64,000 nt of DNA. Origin: Sternotherus odoratus. Lineage: Eukaryota; Chordata; Testudines; Kinosternidae. The notes beneath the pieces are model-generated. The model was not told the DNA's origin. It saw only the letters and a program-made list of their open reading frames with translations, and did no database searches. Each line of letters begins with the position of its first letter. Positions within the stretch are counted from its first letter, which is position 1. The position numbers were made by a program, and so were the translations under genes. The stretch covers positions 36,681,626 to 36,745,625 of the forward strand of contig JAVMKO010000004.1 in the NCBI GenBank assembly GCA_032164245.1, given 5' to 3'. Below are positions 1 to 11,818 of this stretch, piece after piece.

Positions 1-117
1 TTGATCACAAATTTAGTGATTGATATTTAGTATTTCATTTAAAATCCTGGCTCCTGAAATCAGTTGTTTACATGAGAATCTTCACTTTCATGTTTAGTAC
101 AAAATATGTTTTCAAGG

Positions 118-215
118 AAACAAAATCTTGTGGCACCTTAAAGACTAACTATAAAGTTTTGAAGCATGAGCTTTCGTGGGCTAATACCCACTTCGTCGGA
201 TGCAAGCAGTCTGGG
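118..215 (-). repeat. Dispersed repeat with a hairpin (hammerhead-like) core, copy 1
   Basis: Read on the minus strand, this copy forms an outer stem GCAT (203-200) with ATGC (167-164) and an inner stem GTGGG (191-187) with CCCAC (180-176) around a 6-nt loop. The internal loop is CCGACGAA on one side and GAAAGCTC on the other. It is followed by a conserved tail, TTAGTCTTTAAGGTGCCACA, which recurs at 4.6 kb and 48.6 kb. I recall this as one of the commonest dispersed repeats of turtles, crocodilians and birds but cannot name the family. The C(T/C)GANGA and GAAA motifs resemble a hammerhead core, although the second core base is C and there is an extra A before the inner stem. Confidence 0.7.
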
Positions 216-564
216 AACTGTTCCCAAACACACAGATAACAGCAAGGTCAATTTTATAGCATCACTGTGCACTGTCCTGGAGTTGACCCAGAAGCATAAC
301 TACACTTTCTAGTGGGTGCCCGTTACAATGTTTTCCGGTCCTAACAGGCAGGGACCATCTTTTCTGTCCAGCACCTAGCACAATGGAGTTTTTGGTTCAT
401 TACTGGGACTCAGATGCTACTGCAATAATAATTGCATGATTTTCAGGAGGGGGATTCATGATTTTTTGAATGGTTGGGTTGGCAAAACTGCAAAAGACCT
501 AGTTTCAGCTAAGTGGCAGGGAAGAGAATGATAGACAGGAGAAGAAGGACAACATATACACTAA

Positions 565-1032
565 AGCTGGTCAGAATTTTCTCCAATGGAAAATTTAGAC
601 TTTCTGGTGAAAAATCAAACAAATATTTCAGTTTGGAAATCCTGACACGGTGACGCATGTGAGACACTCATATACAAGCTGAGCTGCCTGGCTTGATTAC
701 ATCTTCCATGATGGATCAAAATCTCATCTCCTGCTGGGGCATCATAATGCATCCTGGGAGTCCCTCTCTGTAGTGCATCATGAGAGATGTAGTCTGACTA
801 GGAAACCTGACCCATAAAGGAAACTGATGCCATCAGACACCCAGATTACAATTCCTATGCAGTACCACAGCAGCATTTCCAAATCAAAATTTTAGGACAA
901 AATTTTGGGGGTTCGGCTGTTTTTCAGTGAAAAATGAAAATATTCCACCAAAAGCAGACACTTCTCACAAAAAATTAATCAAAACCTGAATATTCCATAA
1001 AAGGCAAATTTTATGAAACTTTTCAGCCAACA
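565..1032. mobile_element. MITE-like dispersed repeat with weak inverted ends
   Basis: The left end GCTGGTCAGAATTTTC and the reverse complement of the right end, GTTGGCTGAAAAGTTTC, are similar. The interior contains a 'catcctgggag' / 'catcatgagag' block and a stretch of AAAATTTT-type foldbacks. I recall elements with 'GCTGG..AAAATTTTTC' ends from turtle genomes. There is no coding potential. A possibly related fragment lies near 47.75-48.0 kb. Limits are approximate. Confidence 0.35.
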
Positions 1033-1039
1033 CTATTGT

Positions 1040-3955
1040 ATATTGTTTATAAATACAAGTGGAAGTCATCCCTGTGGAGGTCCCAAGTTTAAGTTGAAGT
1101 TAAAAATTTCATTTAGAGCTTCAGATGTGGTAAGGAGGCTTACTTAACTAGCATATAACTACAACCTATTCCTTACAGTACAACCCCTGTAACAGAATAA
1201 ATGGAGCATAACTTAGAATTATGAGATTCCATTTCCTTCTTCCAATGCTCCCTCACTTTTTCTCTGAGCTCCTTTCTCTAGGTCCCCAAGCTTCTCTGCT
1301 CTCAGCCCCCCCCCCCCAACCTCTCAGCTTTCACAGAACCTACTCTTTCATTCTTTCCATTTCACTTCTGCATAGACTTTGTCTTTAAAGGTAATCCTGA
1401 TTTTACTGTTCAATTGTGTTAACTCCAAATTAATGATATCACTAGAGCCAAGCCTTGGATGCACCTGGGAGTTTCACTATCTGCCCTCCCTTCTCCAATG
1501 TGGTGTCTGAGCCATCACACCAGAGATGTGCACTTTACAGACTGAGTTAGAACTATTAACACATAGAAAACTACCTAATGTCCAGATTAACATGGCCTGA
1601 AGGGCTACCAAGAGCTTTCTTGAGCAACAATAGTGGAAAGATTCCTCACTTGGTAAAGTTGGAATATTCATCAGGTAGTTTGCAGGAGAGTTTGGACAGA
1701 TAGAAAGGAGGAAAAAGTGACCAGTGCTTAGGAGGGAATTTTCGGAGAAGAAGTTCAAGTCTAATTATTTGTAGGGCTAAGGCATAATGTGAGACAGTGC
1801 CATAGTTACCGGTACTTGAAGGACCAGGTTTTAAGTTTCTCTGTGATGGTATTGGATAAACACAGATAACAGAAGGATTCAGCAGTGGGGACATTTCTCA
1901 TGTTGGGTAAGATGAGATTCAGCAACTGTTGGAAGGCTCAGAACTTGACACTTCTCATTGAAAGTATGGATGTGTTATCATCTAGGGAGCTGCCAATAGA
2001 TTCTACAGTTGGAAAGAGGTTTGGGGCATTTGGAGATGATTATGGGAGTTTCAGATTGGGTACTTCTGTAGCGGGGGACATTAACACTGGTAGGGCTGGC
2101 AACATAAAAAGTAGATCCCAGAAAGAAAATAGCAAACTGGAAAACGGGGAGAGGAAGAAAGAGGGCTCTGAACACAAGAGGCCTGATCGTACCTCATTGT
2201 TGCCAATGGGTGTTTTGCTATTGACTTAAATAGGAGGAAAGAGACACGATGGACCCCGGCAAACAGAGAATAAACCAAAATGGCTCTAAGAAAAAGAGAA
2301 AGATTGGTTTAAACAAGAAGGAAAGGAGTGAGATGGACCTTTCAAGGGGAGGTCAGGAAGAGAAGCCAAATGTCTCCGTGAAACTTAGTTACATCTTTCA
2401 TTTATTTAAGATTTACAATATGCACCATCACCCATGTCTTAGGGTTAACACATACTACTATTGGAATTCACACAATAATTAAACGTTCCTTTTGTGGCAT
2501 AAATCAGAGGCTTGATATTCTATTGTGTAACTAAATCTTAACTGATACAGTGTCAGACCCCACCACTGCATAAGTTTCTTTATCTTGCTGGGGTCAACAT
2601 TTCACATCCTGCTACATGATATATAGTCAACTGAACCAACTATTTGTCCAAGCACAAGCCATTCACCAAGTATAGAATGACATTGAAAAGATGGGGCTGG
2701 ACCCCAGTTCCTTAAAGGCCAGTTCAGCCTGTGACACAGTGGTGAAACGCCATTCACTGCAATGCAGGGATGAATAAGGAACCCATATTTTCAGGATGTT
2801 GAATACAATGCAACATTCAGAAGCACAAAACACTGCAAATACTCCATATTGGTATAGTGAATGGTTTGCTTGGTGTTGCCATGGCATTTAGACTTAAAAT
2901 TATTGGTTGCTGATCTCTGCTAGCCTGCTTTTTCTATAATGCTTCTCTTTTTTGACAGAAGTTTTAAAAATTATGAAAACTGAATATTTTGTTAAATCAT
3001 TCAATAAAAAGACTAATTTATAAATAGTGTTTAAGTGTCAAAACTAGGTTTAAAGAAAACTAAGAACCAGAATTGGCTGGAGCCAATGGAGTTTTCCATT
3101 TACTTGGGCAAATAAAACAAATACTGTAGATCCAACAATTTTTTTAAAAGGAACTTATTTGTATTAAAAATGATTAATGCTTAGAGAGCAGCTTAAAGGC
3201 TGGAAAATAAACTGTACAGAGCACTTGAGTACTGGAAAAGTCATTTTTAGTAGTTCAGCCTCAGAGCTGCTCAGCATCTGGAAAAGCAACTTATTTTATT
3301 ATATATTTAATATTAAACATCATATAGTTTGCATTAAAAAAGTCAGATTTCATAACTGAAGTCTCTAAATGGCTTTGCGGGTTTAGACAAGATAAGACAT
3401 ATATGAATATGTAGATACATCGTTTATTTAAAGTTTGTAAACACATTTCCTGATTCTAACAAAACTTCAAAGACTCCATAAAATGGTTAATTCCCCAAAG
3501 ACTTGTTAGATGTGTAAACATTATGAGCTCAACCCTGTTGGGTGCTGAGCATCCTTGGGAGATGCTCAGAGTAAAACGCGTTGTCTTTGGAGTCACAGAA
3601 ATATTCTTCACCTTGCAGGATTGAGCTTCAAGGACACATAGCTGCAGAGTGCTGGGTTGAACATTCATTGAATTGAGGGTGCTCTTCACCTTTTAGGATG
3701 TTGCCATGGGTCTGGGACACAAATTCAAAATCACAGTTTAAAATCCTTTAATCAGCGTTAACTTGTCAGTGGACTGAGTAACAATTTTGTGTAGCTACAT
3801 ATGTCACCTGTTTTATATAGATATATGCATGCTCAATGGGACACTAGAAAACAAGTCATTATTTGATAGGCATGAATTATCAGGAAAGGGTCAATACAGA
3901 TGAATATACAAAGGGACGCATAAATTAGTAACAATATAAACATAAAGCAAGAAAG
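1040..3955. other. No gene or clear repeat recognised
   Basis: AT-rich unique-looking sequence. It contains a 12-base C run at 1306-1317. The longest open frame, 114 codons at 1885-2229 on the plus strand, has no recognisable domain or splice context. Confidence 0.5.
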
Positions 3956-3962
3956 AAAATAA

Positions 3963-4074
3963 GGCTGGAATTTTCAGAGGTGCCAAAGGGAGCTGAGATA
4001 GGCATCTAAGTCCATTGAATATCAATGGAGTTTGGGTGTTTAACTGCTTGACGTGCCTTTGAAAATTCTAGCCC
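3963..4074. repeat. 112-bp foldback repeat centred on CCATTGA..TCAATGG
   Basis: The ends are inverted copies: GGCTGGAATTTTCAGAGG on the left against the reverse complement of the right end, GGCTAGAATTTTCAAAGG. The centre is a perfect 7-bp palindrome with a 3-nt spacer (4012-4018 and 4022-4028). It looks like an ancient non-autonomous DNA element or a self-inverted insert. No coding content. Confidence 0.65.
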
Positions 4075-4605
4075 CAAAGTCCATTTCATTCCAACTAGCC
4101 ATTAATGCCCAGGAAATACCATGTATCTTAAAGCAGATTGTTTAAATCGATAATGGTGAATCAATGCTTCAGCATCCTATTAAAGGACTCTAGATCTTAT
4201 TCTGATCACTTAAACCATTGTAAATTTGCAATAACTCCACTGACATGTAGAAAGTTAGTCTCTCGATGCCTTTCTATAACGGGACAAGACATGGACTGTG
4301 GGACTGGATGAGGTTGGAGGACTGTGCTGTAATTGATGGCTTATTTGTGGTATTTTCCTTCTGCAGAGATGATGGGTCATGCTTCAGTTATCACTACTGT
4401 GACACCTGGCAGTTTGGCTAGCTGCACTCAGCTCAGAAAATGTGTGGGGGTTTTTCACTCGCTTCACCCAGAGTACATCAGCTTTGGCTTACAAATTTGT
4501 GAGTTTGAGTGTATGTAACAGTGATGCTTGACTGAACACTCTATCAGTGCCTGGACTTCCATGACTTAGAAACCATTCTAGAGCATATCAAGGTTGTCAT
4601 GTGAC

Positions 4606-4700
4606 TTTCATGAAATAAACTAGTTAGTCTCTAAGGTGCTACAAGTATTCCTCGTTTTCTTTACAGATACAGACTAACACAGCTGCTATTCTTGAACATG
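4606..4700 (+). repeat. Dispersed hairpin repeat, copy 2 (tail only)
   Basis: Carries the conserved tail TTAGTCTCTAAGGTGCTACA. GTTAGTCT at 4623-4630 is an exact inverted match to AGACTAAC at 4671-4678, so the tail can fold on itself. The GAAATAAA before it corresponds to the part just 3' of the hairpin core in copy 3, so the copy is 5'-truncated and lacks the core. Confidence 0.65.
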
Positions 4701-7080
4701 TGACTTCAGTGTCTCTGCCTAGAACTGTGTCATGCACAATTAACAAGGCAAGATGATCTCTTCCAATGCTTTTTTCACTTCTCCCAAGCAAATACCAAAG
4801 TAGTGAGCATAGAAAAAATATGCTTCTTTTGTCCCCTGAATCTCTTTCATATAACTACGGAGAAGAGAACTTGGTTTGCCAGATTTAGAACCCACTTGAA
4901 AATCATAGATTCTTGCTCTAGAACTGAAAACTTCTAAGGTTTATCTGTGTTTTGATCTCATAAGAGGAGAACTCCAGGGTCACTCCACTTTCTTTAAAAA
5001 AAAAAAAAAAAAAAAGCATTTACTGATACTAGAAGCAGGACACGCATTAATTGTAGACAAGAACTTTTCTTGTTTCCGAAGTCCAAGATTCCATTTAGTT
5101 ATAAATGTTTTTAGTTAAATTTCCCTTAAAAAACAGCAATTTAAATGAAGGGAACGTATGTTTAACAAAACTCAAAAACATTTTGTGAAACCAAAATCTT
5201 ATTTAAAAAAAATTAAAAATAGAATTTTCATAAAGCCCCAATATTCCCATGTTTTCCCACTTCTCATAGGACAAACAAATCCAGCCCCATTCCCTCCCAT
5301 CAACTGTTCCAGAAGCCTGAACTCGTGGGTCTACTGAGCAGAAGGTGAAGAAACATGAATGGCTGAATGTGTACTGGATGAGCTGGGGCAGACATAGGGA
5401 GAAGAAGAGCCAGCCAGTCTGCATTTATCAGGGCTGGCCAGCCAAAATCTAGGGAAATCCAAATGGAGAAGAAATAAAGGGAATCCACTGACATTCCAGC
5501 ACATGAAGGTTTCCTTCTTCCACTAGTTCCCAAGGAACTCCCTAAACACACAGCCTCCATATTCAGTGTTTGGACTGAGATGAACATTAACAGCAACATA
5601 CAGTGGTCCAGTCACAGATGACTTCAGCGTCCCAGCTATTCACAACTGCTCAGTGAAAAACAATTATTCTGAGCAATGCCTTATTCACTACCACCTGGCA
5701 TGTTAAGAAGCTCTCTCAACACACATTATAGCCCACAGCCCTGCCTCCCCCCCTCTAGTTTATCCAACTTCTAGACACACCTCACTTCTGGCCCTCACCC
5801 ACATATGTTTTTAAAGAAAAAGGAATCTTTTTCTTCTGCAAAGCTACAGGTTTTTTTTAACAAATGAGTTTTTTTTGATACCATGTTCAGGCACACAATG
5901 TCATATGTCACACACTGACTTCTGCATTGGCTCTGAGTCTTCCACAGAAAAGCTCTTACACCACAGCTATTCCCCAGGGAGCGCTCACAGCCCACTATGT
6001 AGTCACTATGCTCTAGTACAGATAGGAGGTAATTACATTGGGTGTGATTCTCCACTGCTTTCAGTACTGGGTAGTCATTTGCAGCTGTGCAGTGTGAGAT
6101 TGCAAAAATAATTATAAAATGCTACCAAAACTGCATTCTCCTTTCTCTTAAGCATTGTATAATGACTACACATGAAGTAAGGCTGCAGAAATAAGACTTT
6201 TTTTTACCTTTACCATGATAACCCTTTCCATTTCAACTGATTATGGTATTTTGAAAAAGCAATACACCACTAATGATGAGAGGTCAAAGAACAGTGTCCC
6301 TGGTAATCAGAACTCATACTACCTGAACCTATTTAAATTCAATAGGAAAATAGATGGAATAACAAATACCCTATTTCCAATACGCAGTGGACTGTGGCCT
6401 ATCCTTGTCCTTCTTGTGTCATTGAGATAAGCAACTCCATAATCCATGATTTTAACACAATGGTCAGTGTCACAGGTGTTCATTTGCTCTAGACCTGTGG
6501 AATTTTGATGCTATGGGATGCTAAACAGCTGCTGTGTTTCCATCCAAAAGGTGACTGCATTTCACTGGGGAGTGAAGTTATCTTTTACCTGCCTCACAGA
6601 GAGGTGATGCTTAGTAGTTAAGGGGCTAGATTTGGCTCTGGATTACTCCAGTGTCTGCCATCATGACTCAACGCGCAGATAACCCAGGGGGCAGAAAGTC
6701 CAAAGCCATGCAGACTTACAGCCACACCACCTCACAGGTGAACAGAAATGTATTCATGGGGGCCAGGGTGGGTATGTGGCCTGAAGGACTCACTACATTC
6801 TCCAAACTTTCCACCGTCAGTGGAGAGCCACAGAAGCCCCAACTATAGTTGAACAGCATCTGCCCTTTCTTGGGATCCTTATTCCTGCAGCCTTACTTCA
6901 TGTGTAGTCATTATACAATGTTTAAGACAAAGAAGAATGCAGTTTTAGTAGCATTTTACACTTACTTTTCAGTCTCACACTGCACAGGTGCAAATGACGA
7001 CCCAAGACTGAAGGTTGCAGGGAGGTGTAATCTATAAATGTGTATCTCGCTACCTCAGTAGCAATGGATCAAGTCCAATC
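4701..7080. other. No gene recognised; long A run
   Basis: AT-rich sequence without supported genes. A pure A run of about 20 bases lies at 4996-5015; no element body could be attached to it. Open frames up to 99 codons have no recognisable content. Confidence 0.5.
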
Positions 7081-7145
7081 TTGGTAAAGAGCTTTGAGAT
7101 CCTTCAGAGAAATACACTAATTGCTAAGTATTATTAGTGTATTAT
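7081..7145 (+). repeat. LINE-type 3' tail (CR1/L3-like)
   Basis: The phrase 'gtaaagagctttgagatcctt' followed by an ATTATTAGT-rich end matches the usual 3' terminus of old CR1/L3-group LINEs and their SINE derivatives in amniotes. No coding part is visible upstream, as expected for a severe 5' truncation. Confidence 0.45.
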
Positions 7146-9390
7146 TTATTACAAATGCAGTACAATTTCTGCTTATTTTTCATAGTCCTTCCTTTTATTT
7201 TAATCCCTTTCTTGTCATTTAGGATCTCCATTGTAGAGGCCATGATGAATTTTCTGGCTGAAAAACTGAGGACTTCTGCAGCACAAAATCCTCATAGTTT
7301 AGCTACTCCCATGTTACAGGGACTTACAGCCAAAAAGGAAAGCCAAAAGGGCCAACTCATGGTCCAGAATAGTAAAACTATCAAAAAATTTGGTAGGAAG
7401 GTAGGAGGGGAAGAGAACAGAGAGGGAATGCAAAAGAAAAAATTAAACTGTTTACTCCCTTATGGCTTTAATTGTGTAGCAAAAGAGGTATACTTATAGC
7501 AAGAAAAGCTTGGCATAGACATGCAACAGCCCTAGGTTTTGGACAGAAGCAATGTTATAATATATAATTATATAATTTACTTGAACAGTTGCTTTCCATA
7601 TGGGAAGTAATGGATTTGCCTAGCTGCATTTTGGCAAAGACTGAACCTACCATTATTCAGGGTACAACAATTCTGCTGAAATTTGGAAATCCTACAGAAA
7701 AGTATCTGTACATTTCTCTGATGGTTCCTGACACTGTTTCTTTTTCTAAGAGACATATATCATTTCGTCCTCCTTTATCAGCACATGGGATTTGCAGGAT
7801 AACCTCATTCGGTTTTGCTGGCTTCCAAAACGAGCTAATACTGCACTACTCTGTTGCTACAATGGAAGTGGGCCTAGAGGAGTGAGGAAAGGATGGTTTT
7901 ATTTTGAATATCCTATTCTATACAATTAATCTTATAAGGCAAAATGTGCTTTGAATTAATAGAATTGTTTCACTCTTTTAGCTGCTCAATAATCTATATC
8001 CTAGTTTAAACATCTGTCTTCTTTATCAATAACCAATTAACTAAGGAACAACAGGGTCCTCAGCAGCCACAGAGGAGGAAGCAGTGTTTACCCTTACGTA
8101 AATACGCATTCCAGCATCTCAGATATAGGCACAAGTTTGGTTACATCCTTTTGATATTTTCAGGAATTAACTTTATGCTCTGTGTGTGTTTATTGCTGTT
8201 AGCTGAGGTTCTTAAAGAATCTTGTGATGTCAATAGTCCCTGTCCAACACATGAACCTCATCAGATTCCCTCCTGTCACATGAATGTAAAGAAATGGGAG
8301 GTTTTAAAAATAAAATAAAGAGTACTAATAGGCCCATGGTTGTACACCAATGGATATAAACTGTGGAGTGTGTGAGCTGGAACAGGAAACCTCCGAGTCT
8401 GTCATACTTTCAGAAGATTGAAGCACAAATGACCTAGATACCAGAATATCGGAGAGCCTCAAACTTGAGTCAGAGTCAAATGCATATCAGTTAGTAGCCT
8501 TCATATAGCCAATCTTTAGAATATATAGCACTGTTATGCACAATCAGGCATGTGCTACTTCTTAAGTTATGTCATCCAAAGATGGAAAAGAGGATGTGTA
8601 GCCACGAGGAAAAAGACAAACTAGAATGATATTGACAAAGGAGCACTGAAAGTGGTTCCACAGATGCCACTGTAGCCCATAACTTTTTCAGTATCCCAGA
8701 GGGAAATTACCTCAGATTTCTTGTGTTCTCAGTTGTCCACCACATGTTTTTATTACAGAAAAAACTTAAAGATATAAAATGTATTCAATGAAATTCCTCC
8801 AAGAATCAATTTGCCACATGATATTGCTTTCCATTATCTTTGTGGATCATGGTTTTGAGAAGTAAAACTACGGTGGCGTTGACAATCTATGAACGGCATT
8901 TGACAGCCTTAGCACAGCTCATCAAGACTCATCAATCTGTGTCAATAGTGCTGATGTCTTCTGCCAATTCACGTGTCTAAATCCACTGAAATATTAAAAC
9001 ATACATGCTTTGTTTCAAATATCTGCTGATACCTACCCTGAGTGGCTATAGCATAAATAAAGTGAGACTGTCTTACACAGACAATGTAATAGAAAAGCAG
9101 TCACAAGACAATCATGTTTTCAGGGTGGATTTTAAAAATCCACCCTAAGTCCTTGTTTTCAGAGGTAAATGAGATTCAATTTGAAGTCAGAGTGTGAGGC
9201 ATTCTGCACGTCTGAAAATCAGACCCTGATAAAGCAAGTATTCACAATGGAACTAGTGAACCAAATCAGAACAGTTCGACAAAGCACAAGGCAACTGAGA
9301 GATGCCAGATGTCAACGGGAGCTGCTGAGTTTAGCTCTTTTAAAGATCACCTTTAGGTGCCTCAATGTGGACTTTAGGAGACAAATTACT
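7146..9390. other. No gene or repeat recognised
   Basis: Includes a 120-codon open frame (7137-7499, plus strand) whose first half is hydrophobic T-rich sequence and whose second half is lysine-rich A-rich sequence. This composition is expected of chance frames here. A short palindrome GGTGGATTTTTAAAAATCCACC lies at about 9124-9145. Confidence 0.45.
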
Positions 9391-9399
9391 CTTGGATAT

Positions 9400-10100
9400 T
9401 TATGATACTGTGGGGTGCAATCCAAACCCTGCCCTGCAACCATGAGTGTCTCACAATGCTTTAATGCTGAAGCTTCCAACCTAGGATCCTCACAGTCTGC
9501 AGTCACATTGTGAGTGTCTGTACAGCCACAGCTCTGGTCCAGCAACTCTGACCCCAGCAGTCTGATAGCAAACTCCATCCACACTCAGGCTTTCAGCAGC
9601 CTTGGTTACTATTGCAGTGTGACCCCAACACACTCCCAGTCCCAGAGTTTATCTCAAAAACATGTCTTTTGCACTGTCCAGCGCTCTCCTGGAGAGTCCA
9701 GATATATTAGGTTCATTGCCCATGTAAGGAAAATACCACACAACAGTCTGCTACCTTAAATGAAGTTACCCAAACAAGGCATAACACTACATTAGTTTCA
9801 ATTAAAGAATAAAACAAAATTATTTAATGTGAAAGAGAGAAATTGTAAGTGACTACAAATGCAAGTCATTAAAGTCAAATGTTTGCAAGGGAAATAAAGA
9901 TAAAATGCTTTCTAAACTTAAGAAAGCAGACTTGATTTAAGGTGAAGTTCTTACCACATGTCCAACAACAAAAACGGACCAAATATCAGTTCAGGATTTG
10001 CTTTCAAAGTCCATAGGTTGTTTCTTTTGTCATCTTCGGTGGAAAAGAGAGATGGATAAGGAGAGAGAACTTGGGGTGTTTTGCCTGTCACGTTTACATT
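9400..10100. repeat. Probable old retroelement remnant, unclassified
   Basis: Phrases such as 'ccagcgctctcctggagagtccag', 'agttacccaaacaaggcataacactaca' and the A-rich stretch that follows resemble, from memory, a dispersed retroelement common in turtle assemblies. No LTR ends, tail or coding motif could be defined, so class and strand stay open. Confidence 0.3.
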
Positions 10101-10534
10101 TAAAAAGTAACTGAATTATATTTTCCTACATTAACATTTGTTCAAAAAGTGACATGGTGTCTGCTGGTGAAAGAAGATGCATGCTGTTCTTCTCACTTCT
10201 GTGTGCTGAAATGCAGATTTTCCTTGTCTCCTGTCTTTCCCCTCTCACGGTCTTCTGTTTAGGACCTTCTTGATCAGGTTCTATGTGGGTTTTAACATGA
10301 ATGCCTCCTGAACGATGATGTTGGCATATAACTTTACATATAATGTTGCTACACACATTTTACCATGATATTATTGACCAGCGAGTTATTAGTTTTCAAA
10401 TTATATCTCACAAGGTATATTTTGGACAAAGATTATTACAATAGTGTGTGAATATAAGCGTGCATTTGGTCACAGTATTTCAACACACATATAGCACAGA
10501 AGGTTGTTTAACCAAAGTGTTCAAGACAGAGAGA

Positions 10535-10770
10535 ATAAAGGACAGTCTTATGGGATGGGAATCAGGAGATCTAGGTTCCCTGCATGACACCAGGTCAATG
10601 ACACCTGCATGATCATGAGCAAGTCACATAACCTTTCTGTACATCAGTGTCCCATTTGGTAATAATAGTTCCTCCCTGCCATGTAGAAACGTAAGGAGTC
10701 TTCATCCATTAATATCTGTGAGATGTTCAAATACCAAATATGCTAAAAAGCATCATATTAATGTCTATAA
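10535..10770 (+). repeat. MIR-like (CORE-SINE) copy
   Basis: The order of landmarks follows MIR: a 'caggagatctaggtt' head, then 'gagcaagtcacataacctttctgtacatcagtgtccca', then 'ggtaataatagt' and a 3' part with 'tctgtgagatgttcaaatacc'. MIR is a tRNA-derived SINE with a central conserved core. This copy is full of substitutions and small gaps, as expected of an old insertion. Confidence 0.6.
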
Positions 10771-11315
10771 ACAGAGTGGTCCTGGTACAGAAAAGATGAT
10801 TTTATCTCTGGGCCCCAATGAAAGTTGAAAGCTCTGGGCAACTTTAATTTATACTTAGCTGCTCGTGGCCCATATGGTTGCTACAGGAAGCAGAATATCT
10901 GGAACTCTAGACATATCAATAATTGATACTCTGTGCAGGGAACCCCTCTAGACTACACAGTGGGCAGATTGGCTTCCTTTATGGCTCCTTTATGCTGTTA
11001 GAATGAGGTGAAGGAACCATAAGGCAACAGAGACATGGGCCTCTTTATTTCAGTATTTTCTGGTAATGCCATTCTTTGGAAACCAATCTTTCCTAGGACC
11101 CATGAGGCAGATGTCCAGATTGTACCTGGAAATGCCACTTCAATTATAAGTAAATCACAGACTCTTTGCAGGAATTTATAGCTTATTAGAAGAGGTAAGA
11201 ATATTAAGAGGGAAAAAATAAGGTAAATAAGGAGAGAGAAAAGAAGAGGAGAGGAACAAGACCACCTAGAGAAGAAGTGAAGGTTACATGGACTATGTGT
11301 AAGAAGTGTCCAGAA

Positions 11316-11810
11316 CAGGGCCGGCGACAGGGGGGTACTACGGGTACAGCTGTACCGGGCCCCCCGACTTTAGGGGGGCCCCGGTACACAGCTGTACCTG
11401 TTATCACCCCCCCTTGTCGCCGGACCTGGAGAGCGGGGAAGGGGCGGGGAGGCGGTGCGGCTCTCCCCCGGATGAGCGCGCGTGTCCCCGGCAGGAGCTG
11501 TGAGCCCGGCCGGCGGCAGCAGCGCTGTCCGGGGGAGGGGGAGGAGAAAGGGCGGCTCACGCAGCTCTCACTGCCCGGGGGGGGGTGCGCCGGCTGGGGG
11601 GGGCCCAGCCACTGTCGGCTGGGCTGGGGGGGGCAGCTGGGCTGGGGGGGGCCCCCATCCGCTGTCGGCTGGGCTGGGAGGAGGGAAGCGCCGGCTGGGC
11701 TGGGGGACCCCCCATCCACTGTCAGCTGGGCTGGGGGAGGCCCCGGCTGGGCTGGGGGGCCCCCCAAAATATCAGAGTAGGGGGCCCCAAAATTTCTGTC
11801 GCCAGCCCTG
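11316..11810. mobile_element. hAT-type non-autonomous transposon with 8-bp target duplication
   Basis: The terminal inverted repeats are CAGGGCCGGCGACAG (11316-11330) and CTGTCGCCAGCCCTG (11796-11810), matching at 14 of 15 positions. They are flanked by identical 8-bp direct repeats GTCCAGAA (11308-11315 and 11811-11818), the hallmark of hAT insertion. The interior is very GC-rich. It has a strong internal palindrome at about 11342-11398 (GTACAGCTGTACC...GTACACAGCTGTAC) and a degenerate tandem array of GGCTGGGCTGGGGG-like units at 11580-11760. Open frames of 120-207 codons in both strands result from this low-stop GC-rich composition and are not transposase. Confidence 0.9.
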
Positions 11811-11818
11811 GTCCAGAA

